From positions 6,448,001 through 6,512,000 of the forward strand of contig NZ_CP024608.1 of the NCBI RefSeq assembly GCF_002752675.1: DNA of 64,000 nt, written 5' to 3'. The stretch is from Massilia violaceinigra (lineage in GTDB: Bacteria > Pseudomonadota > Gammaproteobacteria > Burkholderiales > Burkholderiaceae_D). The position numbers and the translations under genes were made by a program. Below the pieces are notes generated by a model. The model was not told the DNA's origin. It searched no databases and saw only the letters and a list, made by a program, of their open reading frames with translations. Of this stretch, positions 57,901 to 64,000 are shown piece by piece. The stretch's first letter is position 1. Each line of letters begins with the position of its first letter.

Positions 57901-59774
57901 GCGACAGCACCTTCGACGACACCATCAAGAACCTCATGACGGCCGTCAAGGGCTTCGGTGCGCAGATGGGCATCGAGGCAGCGCAGATCGACACCTACAC
58001 CAAGGCGATTAAGCTCACCCTGACCAGCGACGAAGCGAAGAACCAGGAGCTGATTACCGGGGTATTTGGCGATATCGGGAACGACCTGGCCGCCCTGCTG
58101 ATCCCGACCATCGGCGCACTCGCTGCCAAGGGCGAATCGGCATCGGCCGCACTGCAACGCATCGCCATCGATTACGCGGTGATCGATGCCGGCTTGGCGT
58201 CGATTGGCGAATCTTTCGGCGCAGTAGGCGTGGGCTCCCTGGCCGCGCGCGAAAAGCTCGTTGAACTGTCTGGCGGAATCGACAATTTCAGCAAGGGCAT
58301 TTCGTTCTTCAGCCAGAACTACCAGACCGAAGCGGAGCGCATGACGGCGCTCGGCAAGACGGTGGATGCGGCGTTTGCGTCGCTGGAAATCACGGTGCCG
58401 ACGACGCGAGACGAGTTCAAGAATCTCGTGCTTGGGCTTGACCTCACGACCGAGAAGGGCGCGAAAACGTTCGCCGGCCTGATGAGCATTCAGGAGGCTT
58501 TTGCAACATTAAACCCGGCACTGGCCGCCAGCGAAGAGGCCGTGCGCTCCCTGAAGGATATCGCCGCCGAGCGCGCCGGCCTGCAGGGCCAAGTCGACCA
58601 GCTGACGATGACCCCGGCAGCCTACGCTGAAAAGCAACGTCTGGCTGAGCGCGGAAATCTCGACGACAGCAATCGGCCGCTGTTCGACCAGCTGACTGGC
58701 GCTAGGGCCGCCGCCGCGCTGGCCGTGGTCAACAAGACCTACGAGGACCAGATTGCTGGATTTGTCCGCGCAACCATGTCGGCCAGCGAAATCCGTGCTC
58801 TGGAAACAAAGGGCATGGACGAAACGACCATCAAGCTTTACGACTTGGTGGCCGCGTACAACGCTAGCGCGGTCGCATCTGGCATTGCCAAGGAAGCGGC
58901 CGACCGCCTCGCGGCAACCAACAAGGGTTATGAGGACCAGATTCTGGTCTTCGAGAAGGCCGGGCTGTCGGCGGCCGAGCTGCGCAAGTTGGAAACGAAG
59001 GGCATGGACGAGTCGACGGTCAAGCTGTACGACAAGTTGAAAGCGCTGGAGGCGGCCAAGCTCGCGCAGGATGCGGCCGACCGTGCCGCAGCAGAGGCGG
59101 CAGCCATGCGGACGCGCGACGCAGAAGAGTATGCCCGCGTCCAGCAGCGGCTTGCCGACGAGGCGCAGCGCGCAGCGGAGCAGATGCGTGACGCCTGGCA
59201 GTCGGTCACCGACTCGATTTTTGACGAGGTGAAGCGTATTCGCGGGCTTGCTGCTGGCGACGGCGCATCCACCTTGGCCGGCGCGCAAGCCGAGTTCGCA
59301 ATCAAGAGCGCCCAGGCCCAGGCCGGCAACCAAGACGCGGCGAAGCTGCTGCCGTCGATCTCGCAGAAGCTGATCGAGCTGGCCGAAGCGAACGCCACAT
59401 CGTTGCTGGACCTGCAGCGCATCCGCGCGCGCACGGCCGCCAGTCTCGATGCCACCGGCGCCATCCTCGCGGCGAAGTTCGGGCTGACGCTGCCGAGCCT
59501 GGCCGTGGGCACCAACTACCTGCCGGCCGACATGGTGATCCAGGCGCACGAAGGCGAGCGCGTGATCCCAGCCGCCGACAACCGCGCACTGATGCAGATG
59601 ATCAACCGGCCTGCGCAGGCCGACACATCGGCGGCGGCGCAGCAGCAGTCGCGCGACGAAATGTCCGGACTGCGCGCCGAAGTGCGGGCGATCGCACTCA
59701 GCAACGCCGAGCTCGTGCGCATGGGTAACCGAGTCAACGAAAATGATGCTGTGAAAGTGAGGGTAGTTGTATGA
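54948..59774 (+). CDS. Tail tape measure protein
   Basis: 1608 residues from ATG 54948. N-terminal coiled region (DADGVEVGLRKIDQGAAKTG), hydrophobic stretch LGALAAVAGAGAMFGSLIL, long helical middle with Ala/Glu repeats (about 470-560), Gly/Ala-rich membrane-like zone (about 765-875), a 63-residue tandem repeat (about 1262-1387), and the common C-terminal PADMVIQAHEGERVIPAADN motif. Its length sets the tail length, roughly 240 nm by the usual 0.15 nm per residue rule (inference). Start is weakly supported by GGGCAAG. Confidence 0.92.
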   Translation: MAEITNTATIKVVLDADGVEVGLRKIDQGAAKTGAAIDALGKNTGVNNLGDGAEAAAGKFTGSTKTIINDIQRRTAAMELGKKGTVEYYAALADQKGINQAALKPYLDQLDAVTRKTALAAEAQRKLDDGTNFLQGLQAKADAIGKTASELTAMRAAELGVAEAAAPLIEQLRAAEEAAGDSGEAFSKTELALGALAAVAGAGAMFGSLILEVAEMADDLGDLSTTTGIAVDDLAGLKAAAGKAGSDLDGTAKAINKLSVNIAGNAAQYAKLGVSAKEPLEAFKQFADVFSSIQDPQLKAKLGAEALGESWQTAAPLLSEGSKKIGELVAQGKAAANMTEDLAEEAGEFNASLADLNGTVDGFKTKLVSDVLPSLNQVTRALKEAYEESGLLQTAWVGLGALGALAFTDEFSSATVKIKNLREELFRYQQDLELSTNTPYVGFIERLVLGKTPDSLKGKIAAAEAQIKQLEGLAKSPEKDAAAAAASAAASAQAKKEGEEAAKKASEFLKLDEENRRKSAAAAKAEMDAYRGLTGAINERINATGREIAGLEPLTESQKLQATLTDRIRNGELSLTAAHKESYEQLIKKLSANEAFLVSTKNVAKVHSEYAKFLKEQADALNKPVLDAKREADANEALVRNFGLTRAAIEELTVARLEDQLAQRSAAALTLDQIDALQAEIAERKRSVAALQNIDGREAAKKANDAMVADWEQTVAQYDDIFRTGFADMLNNGKDGWKSFTKSLVTTFKTSVADQIYKMFIKPLVVQVVGSMVGGGAGGAGGISAGSLVTMGQSIYSAFTNASSTGGGLANMGKALFSSFSGAAASSGAAGASAAGVGANAAGGASAAGAAGAGGIGASGAIPIVGWIAAGMALSNSLYKKGWDAQNGSISSTGPVAPFNAPMLHLNTGLQKLGMSNTLANMFSGASTVSRLFGRKNPEVKDFGIEGTFGASGFDGKTFQNILEKGGLFRSDKRYTKDGALDAAGDSTFDDTIKNLMTAVKGFGAQMGIEAAQIDTYTKAIKLTLTSDEAKNQELITGVFGDIGNDLAALLIPTIGALAAKGESASAALQRIAIDYAVIDAGLASIGESFGAVGVGSLAAREKLVELSGGIDNFSKGISFFSQNYQTEAERMTALGKTVDAAFASLEITVPTTRDEFKNLVLGLDLTTEKGAKTFAGLMSIQEAFATLNPALAASEEAVRSLKDIAAERAGLQGQVDQLTMTPAAYAEKQRLAERGNLDDSNRPLFDQLTGARAAAALAVVNKTYEDQIAGFVRATMSASEIRALETKGMDETTIKLYDLVAAYNASAVASGIAKEAADRLAATNKGYEDQILVFEKAGLSAAELRKLETKGMDESTVKLYDKLKALEAAKLAQDAADRAAAEAAAMRTRDAEEYARVQQRLADEAQRAAEQMRDAWQSVTDSIFDEVKRIRGLAAGDGASTLAGAQAEFAIKSAQAQAGNQDAAKLLPSISQKLIELAEANATSLLDLQRIRARTAASLDATGAILAAKFGLTLPSLAVGTNYLPADMVIQAHEGERVIPAADNRALMQMINRPAQADTSAAAQQQSRDEMSGLRAEVRAIALSNAELVRMGNRVNENDAVKVRVVV

Positions 59775-60676
59775 AGGTAATCAAGCCGACCACGATCACG
59801 ACGGCCATGCTGACCAGCAGCACCGTGGCCGAGCCGGCCGCGGGTGAAGTGGCGTGGAATGCGGCCACCGCCTACGCGCTCGGCGCCGTCGTTATCCGGA
59901 CGTCTACGCACATGAAGTACGAGCGCGCTGTTGCCGGCACTTCGGCAACGGCACCCGAAAGCGACCCGACGAACTGGCTGCCGGCCGGGCCGACGCTACG
60001 CTGGGGGATGTTCGACCGGAAGATCGGCACGGCCACCACCGCGGCGACGTCGATCACGGTCGTGACGCAGCCGGGCGCTGTCTCTGGGCTGGGCATGCTG
60101 GAGTTGGTCGGGCGCCAGGTCGTGGTGACCCTCAAGAATGCGCCAGGCGGCACCACAGTCTACAGCCGCACCGTGAACCTCGACGGCACGCTGGTCACCA
60201 GCGTCTACGACTGGTTCTTCATGGACTTCGAGCAGCTGACCGACTTCGTGCTGACAGACCTGCCGCAGCACTACGCGAGCTGCGAGCTGACGGTCACGAT
60301 TACGAGCACCACTCCGGTATCGGTCGGCGTGCTTCAGGTGGGCCAGGTGCTGGCCATAGGGCGCACGATTGGCGGCTCGACCGTGGGCATCATCGACTAC
60401 AGCCGGAAGGAGAGAGACCGCTTCGGCAACTTCGATGTGGTGGAGGGCGATTTCAGCAAGCGCAATAGCCTGCAGGTACTCACCGCTGCAAGCGAGTTCA
60501 ACAAGATTTTCCGATCGCTCGCCTCTCTGCGCGCAATCCCGTGCATCTACATCGGCGCCGACCAGATCGGCTACGAGCCGATGATCAACTACGGCTTCTA
60601 CAAAGACTTCTCGATGGTGGTGGCCTATCCGCAGCACCATCTTTGCAACCTCGAAATTGAAGGACTTTCGCAATGA
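59771..60676 (+). CDS. Tail protein downstream of the tape measure
   Basis: 301 residues, 4-bp overlap with the tape measure gene. A carbohydrate-binding-like N-terminal part (EVAWNAATAYALGAVVIRTS, ESDPTNWLPAGPTLRWGMFD) and beta-rich remainder with FDVVEGDFSKRNSLQVLTAA and CIYIGADQIGYEPMINYGFY. Similar proteins occur in podo- and siphophage tail tips; likely a tail-tip or baseplate component. Confidence 0.7.
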   Translation: MKVIKPTTITTAMLTSSTVAEPAAGEVAWNAATAYALGAVVIRTSTHMKYERAVAGTSATAPESDPTNWLPAGPTLRWGMFDRKIGTATTAATSITVVTQPGAVSGLGMLELVGRQVVVTLKNAPGGTTVYSRTVNLDGTLVTSVYDWFFMDFEQLTDFVLTDLPQHYASCELTVTITSTTPVSVGVLQVGQVLAIGRTIGGSTVGIIDYSRKERDRFGNFDVVEGDFSKRNSLQVLTAASEFNKIFRSLASLRAIPCIYIGADQIGYEPMINYGFYKDFSMVVAYPQHHLCNLEIEGLSQ

Positions 60677-61641
60677 CGATCACCGCCATTCCACCGCTCG
60701 ACCGCACCTCACCGACGTTTCGCACGGAGGTCGATACCTACTTTGCCACCAGCATTCCGACCTTCACCACCGAAATTAATGCGCTGGCTACGGACCTGAC
60801 GACCAAGCAGGGTATTGCCAGCGGCGCCGCCACGACAGCGACCACTGCGGCGGGCACCGCCACCACCAAGGCGGGTGAAGCACTTACCAGCGCCGGCAAT
60901 GCCGCAACCAGCGCTGGAAACGCGGCGACCAGCGAGGCGAACGCGGCGGCCAGCGCGGCCACCATCGGTACCGCAGCGGCTTTTCTCGATTCAAACCCAA
61001 TCGTTAAGGGCAGCGCCGACATCAGCAAGCAAGTTCGCATCGAAGTTGATGGCATCACCACTGGACAAACCCGCGCGTGGACGGCACAGGACGTCAACGG
61101 GACCGTCGCTTTCTTGCACGATACTGGCGTAACGTTGGTATGGCCGCCCGTTACGCCGACGGCGGTGAGCTATATCGATCTCCTGTTTAGTGCGACCTAC
61201 GACAATTACGAAATCGTCGTCGATAGCATTTCTCATTCTGGTGCGTCAACGGAAACCCTGCAAATGCGGCTGCTCGTCGCCGGGGTCGCCGATGCCACTG
61301 CAAAATATTCATCCTTGGAGGGTGGCACCGTTGGCGCCAGCGCTCCGGTATATACCAGCTCAGGCACTTTGATCCCAGCAGCAGCGTCCATTTCCAGCTT
61401 TGCTACAGCGGGGCTATCCGCGACGATCAAAGTTTTCGGCACGAATGAAACGACTCGGCCGAAGATCGTAATTGCTGACGCCCTTTTCATAAACGGCAGC
61501 GGATATCTGGATGCGCGCGGCTATTCGACGCACTACATCGGCACGACAGCAGTAACCGGGATTCGCCTCTTTTGGGGCTCTGGGGCGCCGCTTTTCAACG
61601 CGTCCGGGAAAATTCGGATTTTTGGCTACAAGAATTCATAA
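60673..61641 (+). CDS. Tail fibre protein
   Basis: 322 residues, 4-bp overlap upstream. N-terminal attachment part, then an Ala/Thr/Ser-rich repeat zone (about 45-105, SAGNAATSEANAAASAA-like) typical of fibre shafts, and a beta-rich C-terminal receptor-binding part ending GKIRIFGYKNS. Recognises the host surface. Confidence 0.75.
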   Translation: MTITAIPPLDRTSPTFRTEVDTYFATSIPTFTTEINALATDLTTKQGIASGAATTATTAAGTATTKAGEALTSAGNAATSAGNAATSEANAAASAATIGTAAAFLDSNPIVKGSADISKQVRIEVDGITTGQTRAWTAQDVNGTVAFLHDTGVTLVWPPVTPTAVSYIDLLFSATYDNYEIVVDSISHSGASTETLQMRLLVAGVADATAKYSSLEGGTVGASAPVYTSSGTLIPAAASISSFATAGLSATIKVFGTNETTRPKIVIADALFINGSGYLDARGYSTHYIGTTAVTGIRLFWGSGAPLFNASGKIRIFGYKNS

Positions 61642-61652
61642 AGGAAAATCGA

Positions 61653-62006
61653 ATGGACATTCAATATATCGATCCTGCAACAAAAACGTGGGCACACCGA
61701 CCAGCCACGCCCGCCGAGATTGCCCAGCGCGAGATCGATATCGCCACAGCAGCAGCGCCCGTGGTGCCGGCGCAAGTGCCGATGCTGAATGCGCGTCTCG
61801 CGCTGATCGCGGCCGGCCACATGACGGCGGTGAAAGCCTACGTCGACACGATGCCCGGCATCGACGGCGAGCAGGCGCGCGCCTACCTCGAATACGCGCA
61901 GAACGTGCGGCGTGGCCACCCGCTGGTCGAAGGCATTCGCCAGGTGCTGGAGCTGACCCACGCCGATATCGACACCCTATTTGTCACCGCCGCCGCGATC
62001 GACTGA
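61653..62006 (+). CDS. Putative tail fibre assembly or accessory protein
   Basis: 117 residues with AAGGAAA upstream. MDIQYIDPATKTWAHRPATP followed by a helical rest (ARLALIAAGHMTAVKAYVDT, EYAQNVRRGHPLVEGIRQVL). Position directly after the fibre gene suggests a fibre chaperone role. Followed by a terminator. Confidence 0.6.
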   Translation: MDIQYIDPATKTWAHRPATPAEIAQREIDIATAAAPVVPAQVPMLNARLALIAAGHMTAVKAYVDTMPGIDGEQARAYLEYAQNVRRGHPLVEGIRQVLELTHADIDTLFVTAAAID

Positions 62007-62027
62007 TCAAGCGTGCTCACCTTCGAG

Positions 62028-62049
62028 CCACCTTCGGGTGGCTTTTTTA
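62028..62049 (+). terminator. Terminator between tail and lysis genes
   Basis: GCCACC (62028-62033), TTCG loop, GGTGGC (62038-62043), TTTTTT. Confidence 0.85.
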
Positions 62050-62070
62050 TTGGCCGGCCCAGAGACCCCG

Positions 62071-62349
62071 ATGACCCAAGCATCCACCGAAGTACAGATT
62101 GCCCTGCTGATCCACGGGCAAGCGCTATTGCAGCGCGAAATTGAAGAGAACAAGCGCGAGGCCGACGCCGACCTCCAACGCGTCATCGCCAAAGCAGGCG
62201 CCGATATCAAGGAGGCAAACGACAAGATCGCCGCCCTGGAAGACGAGCGCAACCGGGCGCTCAAGTGGGGCGTCATGACCCTCGGGACGGCGGTCATCGG
62301 GATGGCGTACTGGATATTCGACAAGGTAATTGGAGGGCACATTCGATGA
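62071..62349 (+). CDS. Coiled-coil membrane protein of the lysis module
   Basis: 92 residues from ATG 62071. A long charged helix (LLQREIEENKREADADLQRV, KEANDKIAALEDERNRALKW) ends in one membrane span (GVMTLGTAVIGMAYWIF). May be an antiholin or accessory holin-type protein (inference). Confidence 0.6.
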   Translation: MTQASTEVQIALLIHGQALLQREIEENKREADADLQRVIAKAGADIKEANDKIAALEDERNRALKWGVMTLGTAVIGMAYWIFDKVIGGHIR

Positions 62350-62660
62350 ATGCGAAAAAGTGGTCGACGTCATTCTACTGGGTGCTGCGCATCTTCCTGG
62401 GCGTGGCAGCCGCGCTGATCCTGGTGGCGGTTCTCTACCCGGCGAGGGTCATCCAAGGGCCGCCTGGCAAGACTGGTGCGCAGGGAATCGAGGGGCCGGC
62501 CGGCGCTGATGGCGTTGGCAAGAAAGGCGAGACCGGCGATCGCGGGCGCGCTGGCAGCGACGGCGACGCAGGCAAGCGCGGCGCGGCCGGCAGTAAAGGA
62601 GAGCAAGGCGATACCGGCGCAACCGGTGCAAAAGGTAATGGATTTTGGAGCGGAAAATGA
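62346..62660 (+). CDS. Membrane-anchored collagen-like protein
   Basis: 104 residues, 4-bp overlap upstream. One membrane span (WVLRIFLGVAAALILVAVLY) followed by about 20 Gly-X-Y triplets (GPPGKTGAQGIEGPAGADGV and onward) and a short GNGFWSGK tail. Collagen-like stretches usually form trimers; with the N-terminal anchor the trimer would project into the periplasm. Role in the lysis cassette unknown. Confidence 0.7.
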   Translation: MNAKKWSTSFYWVLRIFLGVAAALILVAVLYPARVIQGPPGKTGAQGIEGPAGADGVGKKGETGDRGRAGSDGDAGKRGAAGSKGEQGDTGATGAKGNGFWSGK

Positions 62661-62878
62661 TCCTCATCGAAGACTGGCGCGCGGTGCTCGCCAAGGCATG
62701 GAGCCTGAAATTCAACGCTGCGGCGGGCCTGCTGGGCGCTGCCGAGGTGTATATCGCGCTGGTGCAGCCTGCCGGCGTCCCCAATGGTGTATTCGCTGGC
62801 ATCGCGGCCGTCGTGTCAACGCTGGCATTTGGCGCGCGCTTGCTCGCGCAGAAGGAATTACATGGCACTGACAAATAA
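62657..62878 (+). CDS. Holin-like protein
   Basis: 73 residues from ATG 62657. After an amphipathic start (LIEDWRAVLAKAWSLKFNAA) come two hydrophobic segments (AAGLLGAAEVYIALVQPAG and FAGIAAVVSTLAFGARLLAQ), as in small class II-type holins. It overlaps the endolysin gene start by 17 bp and presumably permeabilises the inner membrane to trigger lysis. Confidence 0.75.
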   Translation: MILIEDWRAVLAKAWSLKFNAAAGLLGAAEVYIALVQPAGVPNGVFAGIAAVVSTLAFGARLLAQKELHGTDK

Positions 62879-63320
62879 GCAGCGCGCCGGCTGGTGCGCA
62901 ATCGCCGTCACCATAGTGGGCGGCTTCGAGGGCCTGCGCCAGGCTGCCTACCTTGACCCGGTCGGGATCCCGACGATCTGCTTTGGCGAGACCAAAGGTG
63001 TGCGGATGGGCCAGCGCGCCACGCTCGCGCAGTGCGACGCCATGCTTGCCAGTTCGCTGCAACTGGCGAACCACGCCGTTGACGACTGCATCCGGGCGCC
63101 GCTGCCGGATTACCGCCGCGCTGCGCTGGTCAGCTTCGCCTACAACGTTGGCCAGACCAGCCTGTGCGGGTCCACGCTGGCGCGCAAGCTGAACGCGGGC
63201 GACACGCTGGGCGGCTGCGATGAACTGCTGCGCTGGACGTACGCCAAGGGCATCAAGCTGCCCGGGCTGGTGAAGCGGCGCCAGGCCGAGCGCAATCTCT
63301 GCCTCGTGGGGGCAACGTGA
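62862..63320 (+). CDS. SAR-type endolysin (GH24 lysozyme)
   Basis: 152 residues from ATG 62862 with AAGGAA upstream. The N-terminus (GWCAIAVTIVGG) is a weakly hydrophobic signal-arrest-release type anchor with a Cys. The catalytic triad Glu23-x8-Asp32-x5-Thr38 is visible in FEGLRQAAYLDPVGIPT, then CFGETKGV. Degrades peptidoglycan after release from the membrane. Confidence 0.9.
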   Translation: MALTNKQRAGWCAIAVTIVGGFEGLRQAAYLDPVGIPTICFGETKGVRMGQRATLAQCDAMLASSLQLANHAVDDCIRAPLPDYRRAALVSFAYNVGQTSLCGSTLARKLNAGDTLGGCDELLRWTYAKGIKLPGLVKRRQAERNLCLVGAT

Positions 63321-63808
63321 TCCCGCTCGCGGCAGTGTCAACTGCCTGGAAGATCGGCGCCGCCCTGACTGTGGCCGCCGCCGTAGTGGCCGGCGCCGCC
63401 GCGTACCGCTCGCACGTGTGGCATGTCGGCTACGACAGCGCGGTCAGCGTCCGGGCTGAACTCGACCTTCGCGCCACCCTCGCGCGTCAGAAAGAAAACG
63501 CCATGCTTGCGAGCAAGCAGACCACCATCAACGCCGGTATAACGAAAGCCAAAAATGAAGAGCTTGCTCCTGTTGCTACTGTTATTGCTACTCGTCGGGT
63601 GCGCGTCGGTGACGCCATCTGTAGCGGACCTGCCACCCCCACCAAAGCCGAAAGCGCCAGCGGCGGCAACCGCGCCGATCCACCCGGCCGGCTGGTTTCA
63701 GAAAGCGTTGAGCGAGATTTTAGAGCGCTGACGCTGGCCGTCGAGCAAGACCTCGCCACTGGCCGCGCGTGCCAAGCGTTCATCGAGCGGCACGGGCTGG
63801 TGCCGTGA
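63317..63808 (+). CDS. Rz-like i-spanin (DUF2514-type)
   Basis: 163 residues with a GTG start overlapping the endolysin stop. N-terminal membrane anchor (WKIGAALTVAAAVVAGAAAY) and a periplasmic helical region (RAELDLRATLARQKENAMLA, ERDFRALTLAVEQDLATGRA). Joins inner and outer membranes with Rz1 in the final lysis step. The Rz1 gene is embedded in it. Confidence 0.85.
   Translation: MIPLAAVSTAWKIGAALTVAAAVVAGAAAYRSHVWHVGYDSAVSVRAELDLRATLARQKENAMLASKQTTINAGITKAKNEELAPVATVIATRRVRVGDAICSGPATPTKAESASGGNRADPPGRLVSESVERDFRALTLAVEQDLATGRACQAFIERHGLVP
63555..63731 (+). CDS. Rz1-like o-spanin lipoprotein, nested in Rz
   Basis: 58 residues in another frame inside Rz. Signal of ten consecutive Leu then lipobox LLVGC (Cys16), followed by a Pro-rich stretch DLPPPPKPKAPA and a C-terminal helix WFQKALSEILER. 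The nested position, lipobox and Pro-richness are classic for Rz1. Confidence 0.88.
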   Translation: MKSLLLLLLLLLLVGCASVTPSVADLPPPPKPKAPAAATAPIHPAGWFQKALSEILER

Positions 63809-63978
63809 GCGACGCTGCCGGGCCGCTGATCCTGGAAATGCACCGGATCGACGGCCCGGACCGCTCTCCCATGCAGATGATCAGCGCCGATCTGCTGGCG
63901 CACTACCGGCGCTGCGAGGCTGAGCTGGTGGCGCTCAAGGCTGATGCTCGGGCTCGGGCTCAGGCTTGTCAGGAATAG
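63805..63978 (+). CDS. Small hypothetical phage protein
   Basis: 57 residues, GTG start overlapping the Rz stop (GTGA). QMISADLLAHYRRCEAELVA and a Ala/Arg-rich helix to the end. Followed at 63982 by a short GGCGGT..ACCGCC palindrome that could be the start of a terminator cut by the window edge. Confidence 0.5.
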   Translation: MSDAAGPLILEMHRIDGPDRSPMQMISADLLAHYRRCEAELVALKADARARAQACQE

Positions 63979-64000
63979 CCCGGCGGTCGTACCGCCCAGC

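Larger units (their letters stand above)
22496..64000. mobile_element. Temperate HK97/lambda-like prophage, right end outside window
   Basis: From the tRNA to the window edge the genes form a complete temperate phage order: integrase, early left operon, repressor/Cro, replication, nin-like genes, late regulator, packaging, head, tail, lysis. Arms diverge from the immunity region. Overlaps of 1-8 bases between neighbours are frequent. The right attachment site is not seen, so exact ends are unknown. Confidence 0.93.

Overview
The window joins about 22.4 kb of bacterial chromosome to about 41.5 kb of a temperate, lambda/HK97-like siphovirus prophage whose right end lies beyond position 64000. 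High GC, a FecI-FecR-TonB iron uptake set, a CheB-CheR-PAS regulator and the general protein style fit a betaproteobacterium, most likely Oxalobacteraceae (Massilia, Duganella or Janthinobacterium group). That assignment is inference from the translations; no search was run.

Host part (1-22495). A lipoprotein hydrolase (285-1142) is followed by a scrapyard of C-terminal gene fragments (ubiG, DCC/DUF393, arsR and SDR tails, 1152-2359). These abut a TonB-dependent receptor whose 5' end is uncertain. Next come a DyP-type peroxidase with a small partner gene, then a Fur-box-controlled fecI-fecR-siderophore receptor operon on the minus strand. A signalling block follows: a PAS-PAS protein and a giant CheB-CheR-coiled-coil-PAS protein, bracketed by two paralogous exported proteins. 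After it lie a LysR regulator divergent from an Old Yellow Enzyme, tandem small NTF2-like proteins (one cytosolic, one exported), a metallophosphoesterase, and a ParD antitoxin whose ParE toxin survives only as a C-terminal tail. A tRNA-Arg(TCT) gene marks the junction.

Prophage left arm (22572-31721, minus strand). Integrase and a DUF4224 excisionase-like gene are followed by a long translationally coupled operon of small early genes, with a YqaJ-type exonuclease recombination module and several tiny genes. The operon starts at a leftward promoter near 31757-31785.

Immunity region (31722-34945). Five copies of a palindrome close to TTAGGCATGCCTAA sit in two control regions. The CI-like repressor (34164-34865) appears to be cotranscribed with an exported protein and a lipoprotein, likely lysogenic conversion genes. 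Each lies next to a roughly 25-bp repeated motif. A P63C-domain gene has its own operator-covered promoter.

Prophage right arm (34945-63978, plus strand). Order: Cro-like gene whose mRNA looks leaderless, small regulators, DUF1376 and DnaC-like replication genes, a PP-loop (PAPS-reductase-like) protein, a DNA methyltransferase, NinG and NinX, a candidate late antiterminator followed by a terminator, HNH nuclease, a cos-like hairpin, terminases, HK97-type portal, protease and capsid, an SGNH-hydrolase virion protein, head-tail and tail completion genes, tail tube, a tail chaperone pair joined by a likely -1 frameshift, tape measure, fibres, then lysis (membrane proteins, holin, SAR endolysin, Rz/Rz1). 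No stretch over 300 bases lacks an annotated feature; the longest gene-free interval is 31722-32001, the left control region.
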